Assembly (NCBI GenBank): GCA_034666465.1
Contig: JAXDLT010000393.1
Span: 1 to 18,922, forward strand
Reading direction: 5' to 3'
Length of the DNA: 18,922 bases
From: CF-96 sp028287605
Lineage (GTDB): Bacteria; Chloroflexota; Dormibacteria; Aeolococcales; Aeolococcaceae
Under the pieces are notes generated by a model. That model had not been told where the DNA came from. It did no database searches and worked only from the letters and a program-made list of their open reading frames with translations. This document shows, in pieces, positions 1-5,867 of the stretch. How positions within the stretch are numbered: the stretch's first letter is position 1; each line of letters starts with the position of its first letter. The translations under genes were made by a program, and so were the position numbers.

Positions 1-1
1 C

Positions 2-835
2 GCCTGCGCCGCCGCCGCCGGCCCGGGCGACCGGGTGGTGGTCGGCACCCCCGCCTACGAGGGTCTGCTCCGCGCCCCCGAGGCGGCCGGCGCCGAGGTG
101 CTGCGGGTGCCGGTGTGGCGCCCGGGACACGCCCGCCTCGACCTCGGCCCGCTGCTCGACGGGCTGCCCGCGGGAACCCGTGCGGTGCTGCTCAACTCTC
201 CGCAGAACCCCACCGGCGCGGTCGTCGACGGGGTCGAGCTCGAGGCCCTGGCCGCACGCTGCGCCGCCGCCGGGGCGGTGGTCGTGGTCGACGAGGTGGC
301 GCGGGGCACCCTCGACCCGGCCGCGCCCAGCCTGACCGCCGGCGCCGCCTTCGCCACCGGGGCGGTGGTGGTGCTCGGCGACGTCAGCAAGGCGCTGGGG
401 CTCGGCGGCCTGCGGGTGGGCTGGGTGAGCTGCGCCCGGCCCTCGCTCCTCGCCCGGGTGGCCGCGCTCAAGGACCTCACCAGCCTGGGCACCGCGGCGC
501 CCAGCGAGCTGCTGGCGGCGCTCGCCCTCGAGCACCGGCGGACCCTCGCCGCGCGGGTCGCCCTCACCGCCAGGACGAACCTCGCCGCCCTGGCCGGCTG
601 GGTGGCGGCGATCCGGGGCGCGTCGCTCACCATCCCCGCCGACGGGCTGGTCGCCTTCCCCCGCCTGCCCGCGGCGATTGCGGCCCCGCGCCGGCTGGAG
701 CGGCTGCGCCGCGAGGCCGGCGTGGCCGCCGTCCCCGGTGGCCTCTTCGGCGTCCCCGGCCGGGTGCGGCTCGGCCTCGGCGCCGCTCCGGGCCGGTTCG
801 CCCGAGCCCTGGAGGCGATGGCCGGGCGGGCCTGA
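2..835 (+). CDS. PLP-dependent aminotransferase, class I/II fold (5' truncated by window edge)
   Basis: Fold-type I PLP enzyme transferring an amino group between an amino acid and a 2-oxo acid; substrate not deducible. The reading frame is open from base 2, so the N-terminus lies outside the window; the GTG at 35 is internal, because the residues before it (GPGDRVVVGTPAYEG) already match the conserved start of the large domain. Counting from that GTG, the cofactor motifs appear in order: NSPQNPTG (54-61, the Asn-Pro segment), VVVDEV (83-88, Asp86 facing the pyridine nitrogen), GDVSKALGLGGLRVGW (115-130) with Lys119 as the likely Schiff-base lysine and Arg127 binding phosphate, and a late RVRLGLG with the probable carboxylate-binding Arg. 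It resembles the HisC/CobD-like branch of class I/II, but a histidinol-phosphate role is not supported by neighbours. The next gene starts 18 nt downstream with its own -10-like element. Confidence 0.85.
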   Translation, partial: ACAAAAGPGDRVVVGTPAYEGLLRAPEAAGAEVLRVPVWRPGHARLDLGPLLDGLPAGTRAVLLNSPQNPTGAVVDGVELEALAARCAAAGAVVVVDEVARGTLDPAAPSLTAGAAFATGAVVVLGDVSKALGLGGLRVGWVSCARPSLLARVAALKDLTSLGTAAPSELLAALALEHRRTLAARVALTARTNLAALAGWVAAIRGASLTIPADGLVAFPRLPAAIAAPRRLERLRREAGVAAVPGGLFGVPGRVRLGLGAAPGRFARALEAMAGRA

Positions 836-840
836 CGGGG

Positions 841-846
841 CACAAT
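841..846 (+). promoter_or_regulatory. -10-like hexamer CACAAT just before the N-acetyltransferase start
   Basis: CACAAT lies 7 nt before the GTG at 854, the spacing expected if transcription starts at the start codon (leaderless mRNA). No clear -35 is visible at 16-18 nt. Taken alone this is weak; it gains weight from similar arrangements before other lead genes in the window. Confidence 0.35.
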
Positions 847-853
847 CCTCCGC

Positions 854-1735
854 GTGTCCACCGCAGCCCCCCCGGACGAGTGGGAGGTCGAGCGCCTCGA
901 CCTCGACGCGTACCTGGCCCGGATCGGGCTCGAGGCCGCGCCTCGACCGACGCCGCGGGGGTTGCGCCGGCTGCAGCGTGCCCACGCCGCCGCCATCCCC
1001 TTCGAGAACCTCGACATCCTCCTCGGCCGGCCCATCCGGCTGGATCTCGACGCGGTCCAGGACAAGCTGGTCGCCCGAGGCCGCGGTGGCTACTGCTACG
1101 AGCACAACCTGCTGTTCGCCGCCGCGCTCGAGCGCATCGGCCTCGGCGTCGACCGGCTCAGCGCCCGGGTGCGGATGGGCGCGGCCGTGCCCCCTCCCCC
1201 CTCGCACATGCTGCTCCGGGTCGAGGCCGAGGGGATCGACTGGCTCGCGGACGCCGGCTTCGGCGGCGAGGGCCTGCTCGAGCCGCTGCCCCTCGCCGAC
1301 GGCGCGGTCACCGCGGCCCCGGGCTGGAACCACCAGCTCTCACGCGAGGACGAGCGCGTCTGGGTGCTGCGCTCGCTCCACGCCGACGGCTGGTTCGACC
1401 TCTACGCCTTCACCCTCGACCCGCAGCACCGGGTCGACTACGAGGTCTACAACCACTACCTGTCCACGCACCCGCGGTCGCCCTTCACCGCCGGCATCGT
1501 GGTGCAGCGGTCGACGCCGGCGTGGCGGCTCAGCCTCACCGGGCTGCGGCTGGTCGAGACCCGCCCCGACGGCGCCGAGACCGTCGAGGAGCTCGACGGC
1601 GCCTCCCTGGCCGGGACCCTGCGGGAGCGCTTCGGCATCCCCCTCGACGACGACGAGGCGGCGCGGCTCCTCGCCCGGGTTCAGGCGGAGCGGGCCAGCC
1701 CCAGCAGCGGAGCCTCCTCGCGCACCAGCTCGTAG
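854..1735 (+). CDS. Arylamine N-acetyltransferase (NAT family)
   Basis: Cytosolic acetyl-CoA-dependent enzyme that acetylates arylamines, arylhydrazines or related acyl acceptors via a cysteine thioester. The 293-residue product has the full NAT catalytic triad: Cys81 in RGGYCYEHN, His118 in PPSHMLL, Asp133 in WLADAGFGG. It also has the family N-terminal signature LQRAHAAAIPFENLDILLG (about 39-57). Length is slightly above the usual 260-280 residues; the excess is a Ser-rich C-terminal tail that runs 55 bp into the 3' end of the convergent rhodanese gene. The GTG start fits both the family N-terminus and the -10-like CACAAT 7 nt upstream. The in vivo substrate is unknown; bacterial NATs act in xenobiotic detoxification or, as amide synthases, in natural-product assembly, and no biosynthetic cluster is visible here. 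Confidence 0.9.
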   Translation: MSTAAPPDEWEVERLDLDAYLARIGLEAAPRPTPRGLRRLQRAHAAAIPFENLDILLGRPIRLDLDAVQDKLVARGRGGYCYEHNLLFAAALERIGLGVDRLSARVRMGAAVPPPPSHMLLRVEAEGIDWLADAGFGGEGLLEPLPLADGAVTAAPGWNHQLSREDERVWVLRSLHADGWFDLYAFTLDPQHRVDYEVYNHYLSTHPRSPFTAGIVVQRSTPAWRLSLTGLRLVETRPDGAETVEELDGASLAGTLRERFGIPLDDDEAARLLARVQAERASPSSGASSRTSS

Positions 1736-2076
1736 CCGTGCGCCTTCCAGCCGCCCACGCCGTCGACCATGGACTCGACGTTCGAGTAGCCGAGGCGCAT
1801 CACCGACTCGGCGGCGAGCAGGGACCGCGTCCCGCCGGCGCAGTAGAGGGTGATCGGGGTCTGGCGGTCCGGCACGCGCTCCTCCAGCAGGACCTCGATG
1901 TAGCTCTTGCTGATGTGGATGGCGCCGGGGAGGTGACCGGCCTCGTACTCGGCGCGCTCGCGCACGTCGATGAGGACGTGGCCGCCGCAGGCCAGCCGGG
2001 CGTGGACCGCCTCGGCGCCCACCTCGGGAACGACCTGGCGCACGGCTGCGAGCAGGTCCCGAGCGGTCATCGCCAT
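1681..2076 (-). CDS. Single-domain rhodanese-like sulfurtransferase
   Basis: A 131-residue protein with one rhodanese domain, which carries sulfur as a cysteine persulfide (thiosulfate/persulfide sulfurtransfer). The conserved parts are LIDVRERAEYEAGHLPGAIHI (about 35-55, the CH2A-type strand with the Asp-Val-Arg-Glu turn) and the active-site loop LYCAGGTRS with Cys79 followed by a six-residue loop typical of active single-domain members. The C-terminal VDGVGGWKAHGYELV is the usual end of the fold. No signal peptide, so cytoplasmic. Two ATGs (2076 and 2070) are possible; the first is preferred because an almost ideal promoter ends 6 nt before it. Its 3' end overlaps the convergent NAT gene. 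It lies 60 nt behind the histidine kinase gene but its own promoter makes it a separate unit. Confidence 0.9.
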   Translation of the reverse strand: MAMTARDLLAAVRQVVPEVGAEAVHARLACGGHVLIDVRERAEYEAGHLPGAIHISKSYIEVLLEERVPDRQTPITLYCAGGTRSLLAAESVMRLGYSNVESMVDGVGGWKAHGYELVREEAPLLGLARSA

Positions 2077-2082
2077 GCGACG

Positions 2083-2111
2083 ACTCTACGGATGGCCTCC
2101 GAACTCGTCAA
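2083..2111 (-). promoter_or_regulatory. Sigma70-type promoter of the rhodanese gene (leaderless)
   Basis: On the minus strand the sequence reads TTGACG (2111-2106), 17 nt spacer, TAGAGT (2088-2083), 6 nt, ATG (2076). The -35 matches consensus at 5 of 6 positions, the spacing is ideal, and the distance from -10 to ATG places +1 at or next to the start codon, leaving no room for a Shine-Dalgarno sequence. This is the clearest leaderless start in the window. A second GTTGAC lies further upstream (about 2128-2133). Confidence 0.7.
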
Positions 2112-2136
2112 CTATCTGGATCGGATTAGTCAACAA

Positions 2137-3219
2137 TCAGGGATGGGGTGCGGGGAGGCTGAACCAGAACCGGGCCGAGCCGGGGAGCCCCTCGGCGCCC
2201 ACCCGTCCCCCCGCCGCCTCGACCAGCTGCTTGACGATGGCGAGGCCGATCCCGGCGCCGCCGCGGGCCCGGTCGCGCGACTTCTCCACCCGGTAGAAGC
2301 GCTCGAAGAGGCGGGGCAGGTCGGCCGTGGGGAGCGCGTGGTCGCCGTCGGTCGTGTTGGTCACCTCGACCAGGGCGTGGCCGCGCTCGAGCCCGGCGCC
2401 GATCCGCGCCCGGCCCCCCTCGGGGGTGTAGCGGAGCGCGTTCTGGAGCAGGTTGCCGAGCACCTGGGCAACGTGGTCGGGATGGGCTCGCACCACCAGC
2501 CGGTCGGGGAGGTCGACCTCGAGGTCGATGCCGGCGCGCTGGAAGCCGGGCTGGTAGAGGTCGACCGCGGCCCGCACCGCCTGGCTGAGGTCGGTGTCGC
2601 TCGGCGGCGGGGTGCGCCCGGCGTCGCCCTCGACGAGGAGGTCGAGCGAGCGGGACAGCCGCACCAGCCGGTCGGCCTCCTCGTGGAGCGAGCTGAAGGT
2701 CTCGGGCGTGGGCGGGATCACCTCGTCGCGCAGCGCCTCCAGGTAGCCCTTGAGGTTGGTGAGCGGGGTGCGCAGCTCGTGCGCGGTGTTGGCGATGAGC
2801 TCGCGGCGCATCCGCTCCTGCTCCTCGAGGCTCTCGGCCATGCGGTTGAAGGCCTCGGCGATGGCGCGCGCCTCCTCGATGCCGACGTCGGGGACGCGCG
2901 CCGCGTAGTCGCCGCCGGCGATGCGCCGCGCCGCCTCGACGATGCGGCCGAAGGAGCGCGCCACCCGGTGGGCGAGGAAGCCGGCGATGGCCACGCAGGC
3001 CACCGCGGCGGCGATCAGCGCCCAGACGAAGGTGCGGCCCACCGAGGAGTTGAACATCGCCCGCGACTCGGCGGTGGACGCGCCGTGGCGCACCATCAGG
3101 TCGTCGAAGGTGGAGCGGCCGACGTCGAACACGCCGGTGGCGATGATCGCGACCGCCACCGCGGTCACCAGCAGCGAGGCCAGCGCCATGCGGACGGCGA
3201 TGCGCCGCGGCCGGATCAC
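2137..3219 (-). CDS. Two-component sensor histidine kinase (BaeS/HAMP type)
   Basis: Membrane histidine kinase of 360 residues, partner of the response regulator just upstream. Order: membrane helix 1 (about 11-30), a short extracytoplasmic loop of about 33 residues, membrane helix 2 (about 64-83), HAMP linker (84-136), HisKA with the H-box NTAHELRTPLTN (His147 phosphoacceptor), then HATPase_c with N-box QVLGNLLQNALRYTPEGG (Asn256, Asn260), F-box LPRLFERFYR (301-310) and G2-box GGAGIGLAIVKQL. The G1 box, normally DxGxG, is replaced by NTTDGDHAL (288-296), so the Asp that contacts adenine is Asn. The small sensor loop suggests sensing within the membrane or very close to it. The GTG start overlaps the regulator stop (GTGA), implying translational coupling. 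Confidence 0.92.
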   Translation of the reverse strand: MIRPRRIAVRMALASLLVTAVAVAIIATGVFDVGRSTFDDLMVRHGASTAESRAMFNSSVGRTFVWALIAAAVACVAIAGFLAHRVARSFGRIVEAARRIAGGDYAARVPDVGIEEARAIAEAFNRMAESLEEQERMRRELIANTAHELRTPLTNLKGYLEALRDEVIPPTPETFSSLHEEADRLVRLSRSLDLLVEGDAGRTPPPSDTDLSQAVRAAVDLYQPGFQRAGIDLEVDLPDRLVVRAHPDHVAQVLGNLLQNALRYTPEGGRARIGAGLERGHALVEVTNTTDGDHALPTADLPRLFERFYRVEKSRDRARGGAGIGLAIVKQLVEAAGGRVGAEGLPGSARFWFSLPAPHP

Positions 3220-3926
3220 CCGACGTGCTCGGGCGCCGCCCGGTAGCCGGCGCCGCGCACCGTGGCGATGTAGCGGGGCACCTCCACGTCGTCGCCGAGC
3301 TTCTCGCGCAGCCGGCGGATGTGCACGTCGATGGTGCGGTCGAGCACCTCCACGTAGTTGCTGCCGTAGAGGGCGTCGAGGAGCATCTCGCGGGTCAGCA
3401 CCCGGCCGTCGGCCTCGACCAGGGCGGCGAGGAGGCGGAACTCCGCGGTGGTGAGCTGCACCAGCCGGCCCTGGCGGGTCACCTGGTGGCGGTCGAGGTC
3501 GATGACCAGGTCGGCGTGGCGCAGCACCCCGCGGTCGCCGTCGCGCCCGGCGGCGCGGGCGCTGCGGCGCAGGATCGCCTGCACCCGCACCACCAGCTCG
3601 GCCGGCGAGAAGGGCTTGGCGAGGTAGTCGTCGGCGCCCTGGTGGATGCCGGCGACCCGGTCGTCGGTGGAGCCGAGCGCGGAGAGCATCAGCACCGGGA
3701 TGTCGGAGCGCTCGCGGAGCCGGCGGAGCACGCCGAGGCCGTCGAGCTCGGGCAGCATCACGTCGAGCACCACCAGCTGCGGGGCGTGGGCCTCGATCGC
3801 CGCCAGGGCGGCCCGGCCGTCGCGCGCCTCGACCACGGAGAACCCCTCGCGCTCGAGGTAGGTGCGGACCAGCGAGACGATCTTGGCGTCGTCGTCGACG
3901 ACCAGCACGGGGGCGGCGGAGCTCAT
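3216..3926 (-). CDS. Two-component response regulator, OmpR/PhoB family
   Basis: DNA-binding regulator of 236 residues. The receiver domain (about 6-120) shows the acidic pair Asp11-Asp12, phosphoacceptor Asp55 in VVLDVMLPE, Ser82 in MLSALG and Lys104 in YLAKPFSP. A winged-helix output domain follows (about 135-230) with the typical LTTAEFRLL, the recognition-helix region TIDVHIRRLREKLG and the C-terminal hairpin IATVRGAGYR. The frame is open upstream to 4064, but the start at 3926 is chosen because receiver domains begin a few residues before VLVVDDD and because the upstream extension is basic and unlike the family. The regulator is co-transcribed with the kinase and diverges from the secreted Lys/Pro-rich gene, a plausible but unproven target. 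Confidence 0.93.
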   Translation of the reverse strand: MSSAAPVLVVDDDAKIVSLVRTYLEREGFSVVEARDGRAALAAIEAHAPQLVVLDVMLPELDGLGVLRRLRERSDIPVLMLSALGSTDDRVAGIHQGADDYLAKPFSPAELVVRVQAILRRSARAAGRDGDRGVLRHADLVIDLDRHQVTRQGRLVQLTTAEFRLLAALVEADGRVLTREMLLDALYGSNYVEVLDRTIDVHIRRLREKLGDDVEVPRYIATVRGAGYRAAPEHVG

Positions 3927-3936
3927 CGCTGAGGGC

Positions 3937-3942
3937 AGTGTA
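3937..3942 (-). promoter_or_regulatory. -10 element TACACT of the response regulator-kinase operon
   Basis: TACACT on the minus strand lies 10 nt before the ATG at 3926, so the leader would be only about 4 nt, nearly leaderless. There is no Shine-Dalgarno sequence in the gap. No good -35 is seen at 16-18 nt, as expected if an activator is needed. A dyad GGCGGC-N7-GCCGCC (3958-3976) sits where the -35 region would be. Confidence 0.4.
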
Positions 3943-3957
3943 CGGAGGCCCCGTGTC

Positions 3958-3976
3958 GGCGGCATGACTCGCCGCC
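3958..3976. repeat. Dyad GGCGGC-N7-GCCGCC in the regulator/secreted-protein divergent region
   Basis: Perfect 6-bp arms separated by 7 bp, located over the expected -35 region of the two-component operon and upstream of the divergent secreted-protein gene. It may be an operator, but in DNA this GC-rich such short dyads also arise by chance. Confidence 0.3.
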
Positions 3977-4081
3977 GGCGCGTGTCTCGCAGGCGTAGGA
4001 ATCGAGGTGCTGCCGCGTCATACCTGAAACGTCCTGCCCCCACCCTCGGCGGCGGGACGCTCACGGTGTCAGGAAGGGAAC

Positions 4082-4381
4082 ATGATGATGAACCTCCGAC
4101 GTCTGCTCGCCTGCGGTCTCGCCGCCGCCTCGCTCGCCGGCGGGGTGGGCAGCACCGTCCTGGTCGGCCACGCGGCCAGCCGGACCGCCCCGCCCGTCAA
4201 GCAGAAGGTCCACAAGCAGCACTGCGTGAAGCCGGTGGCCGGCCAGCCGCCCACCGCCAACACCTGCAAGCCCATGCCGAAGCCCAAGCCCAAGACCCAC
4301 ACCCTCAAGCCGAAGCCCACGACCCACAGCCCCAAGCCGAAGCCGCAGCCCGTCCACACGCTGCCGGCGCCCGGCCACTGA
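4082..4381 (+). CDS. Small secreted Lys/Pro-rich protein
   Basis: A 99-residue protein with a clear Sec signal peptide: MMMN-LRR basic start, hydrophobic core LLACGLAAASLAGGVGSTVLVG, probable cleavage after the Ala of GHAAS (about residues 30-33). The mature part has two Cys (48 and 62) and a basic low-complexity tail built on KPKPK-type units (about 63-92), strongly cationic. Function unknown; such tails can bind acidic wall polymers or DNA, which is inference. Three ATGs in a row (4082, 4085, 4088) follow a strong Shine-Dalgarno AGGAAGG (4071-4077); the second or third is better spaced, so the true start may be 3-6 nt later. The gene diverges from the two-component operon across 155 nt. Confidence 0.75.
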   Translation: MMMNLRRLLACGLAAASLAGGVGSTVLVGHAASRTAPPVKQKVHKQHCVKPVAGQPPTANTCKPMPKPKPKTHTLKPKPTTHSPKPKPQPVHTLPAPGH

Positions 4382-4405
4382 CCGGATCCCCTTCACCAAG
4401 GCCGC

Positions 4406-4427
4406 GGCGTCCCCTCCGGGGGGCGCC
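4406..4427 (+). terminator. Possible terminator hairpin after the secreted Lys/Pro-rich gene
   Basis: GGCGTCCCC pairs with GGGGGGCGCC across a TCC loop, with one G-T pair and one bulged G. It lies 25 nt after the stop codon and before the glycosyltransferase start. No U-tract follows, so it is a candidate only. Confidence 0.35.
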
Positions 4428-4464
4428 CGGCGCCGTCATCCCACCGAGATGCCCGGCGGCGAGA

Positions 4465-5178
4465 ATGCGGTCCGTGCCCGGCACCGACGCGCTCCACCGC
4501 TGCACCGTGATCATCCCCGCCCTCGACGAGGCGGGCGCGATCGCCGGGGTGGTCCGGGGCGTGCCCGCCGGGCTCCACGCCGACGTCCTCGTCGTCGACA
4601 ACGGCAGCCGGGACGGCACCGCCGACGCCGCCGCCGCCGCCGGCGCCCGGGTGGTCCGCGAGCCGCGCCGCGGCTACGGCAGGGCCTGCCACACCGGTGT
4701 CGCCGCCAGCCCCGACGCCACCGTGGTGGTCTTCATCGACGGCGACGGCAGCATGCCCCCCGAGGAGATCGGCGCCCTGGTCGCCCCCATCGTCGAGGGC
4801 CGCGCCGACCTGGTGTGCGGGTCGCGCACCGCACGCCGCGAGGCCGGCAGCATGCCCGCCCACCAGGCCCTCGGCAACCGCCTCGCCCTGCTGCTGCTGC
4901 GCCGCCTCTACGGGGTGCGCCTCACCGACCTCGGCCCCTACCGGGCAGTGCGCGGCGAGCTGCTCCGCGAGCTGGGGATGCGCCCCTCGCGCTTCGCCTG
5001 GCCGGCGGAGATGCTCGCCCGGGCGGCGCGGCGCCGGGCCCGCATCGTCGAGGTCGAGGTCGGCTACCGGCGGCGGCGGGCGGGCGCCTCCAAGGTGGGC
5101 GGCAGCCTGCGGGGGAGCCTCGGCGCCGGCCTCGGCATCGTCGGTGCGCTGCTGTGGCACCGGGTGGCGCCGCGGTGA
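4465..5178 (+). CDS. Glycosyltransferase family 2 (dolichyl-phosphate-mannose synthase-like)
   Basis: GT-A fold enzyme of 237 residues that transfers sugar from a nucleotide-sugar. Visible motifs: VIIPALDEAGAI (15-26), VVDNGSRDGT (43-52), the metal-binding FIDGDGS (90-96, Asp92 and Asp94 as DxD), VCGSR (117-121), and TDLGPYRAVR (154-163), where family members read DxxxGF/YR. There is no membrane segment, although a hydrophobic C-terminus (about 219-231) could touch the membrane. It is first in a three-gene operon: its TGA overlaps the GTG of the DUF2064 gene. Pairing of such a glycosyltransferase with DUF2064 is seen in TIGR04283/TIGR04282-type loci. The ATG at 4465 is the usual family start; a GTG at 4474 is also possible, with GAGAAT lying 7 nt before it. 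Confidence 0.85.
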   Translation: MRSVPGTDALHRCTVIIPALDEAGAIAGVVRGVPAGLHADVLVVDNGSRDGTADAAAAAGARVVREPRRGYGRACHTGVAASPDATVVVFIDGDGSMPPEEIGALVAPIVEGRADLVCGSRTARREAGSMPAHQALGNRLALLLLRRLYGVRLTDLGPYRAVRGELLRELGMRPSRFAWPAEMLARAARRRARIVEVEVGYRRRRAGASKVGGSLRGSLGAGLGIVGALLWHRVAPR

Positions 5179-5867
5179 GGCGGGACGACCTGCTGGTGGT
5201 GCTGATGCGCTGGCCGTCGCCGGGCACCGGGAAGAGCCGGCTGGCGGCCGCCCTGGGCGCCGACACCGCCCACCGCCTCCACCGCGGCTTCGTCGCCGAC
5301 ACCCTGGCGTGGTCGGCGGCGTGGCCACGGCTGATCGCCTTCGACCCGCCGGAGGCGCGCGACCGGGTCGCCCGCGCGGCGCCGGGAGCGGCGCTGGCCG
5401 CCCAGCCGGGCGGCGACCTCGGCGGCCGGCTCGCCCACGCCTTCGCCCGCGGCTTCGCCGCCGGGGCGAGCCGGGTGCTGCTCGTGGGCAGCGACAGCCC
5501 CACCCTCCCCGAGGCGCTGCTCGAGGCCTGCGTCGGCGCCGCGGACCCGGAGGCGGTGTGTCTGGTGGGGGCACGCGACGGCGGCTTCGTCGCCATGGCC
5601 GCGGCCCGGGCGGCGGCGGCGCGGCTGCCCGCGCTGTTCGAGGGGGTGCAGTGGAGCACCTCCCGCACCGCCGCCCAGGTGACCGCCCGCGCCCATGCCG
5701 CCGGCGTCGCGGTGCGGCACGCGGGCGGCTGGTACGACGTCGACGAGGTCGCCGACCTCGACCGTCTCGCCGCCGACCTGGCCGGCGACCCGGGACGCGC
5801 CCCGCGCACCGCGGCGGTGCTCGCCGGGCTGCTGCCGGCCGCGCCGCCGTGCCCTCCGGCCCGCTGA
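5175..5867 (+). CDS. DUF2064 (TIGR04282-like) nucleotidyltransferase-type protein
   Basis: A 230-residue protein of the DUF2064 group, with a GT-A/nucleotidyltransferase-like Rossmann fold. Seen here: the N-terminal LMRWPSPGTGKSRLAAALG (10-28, family form is RxPxPGxxKTRL), the central VLLVGSDSPTLP (101-112) with Asp107, and a GARDGGF segment (132-138) where the family has DGGYxLIG. The C-terminal WYDVDEVADLDRL (about 188-200) is the conserved WxDVDTxxDL ending. The Ser in GKSRL and the loss of the YxLIG part suggest a diverged member. Its GTG start overlaps the glycosyltransferase stop as GTGA, and its 3' end overlaps the following membrane-protein start by 19 nt, so the three are expected to be made together. 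Family chemistry is not settled; some members are named for arsenosugar biosynthesis by phylogenetic profile only. Confidence 0.8.
   Translation: MRRDDLLVVLMRWPSPGTGKSRLAAALGADTAHRLHRGFVADTLAWSAAWPRLIAFDPPEARDRVARAAPGAALAAQPGGDLGGRLAHAFARGFAAGASRVLLVGSDSPTLPEALLEACVGAADPEAVCLVGARDGGFVAMAAARAAAARLPALFEGVQWSTSRTAAQVTARAHAAGVAVRHAGGWYDVDEVADLDRLAADLAGDPGRAPRTAAVLAGLLPAAPPCPPAR

Noticed and set aside
115..3246. A 1043-codon open frame on the plus strand
   Set aside because: It is a shadow of the aminotransferase, NAT, rhodanese and histidine kinase genes in another frame. The product is Arg/Pro/Gly repeats with no domain, typical of GC-rich alternative frames.
3927..4064. 46-residue N-terminal extension of the response regulator
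   Set aside because: The extension is Arg-rich and non-homologous, crosses the -10 element, and receiver domains start near VLVVDDD.
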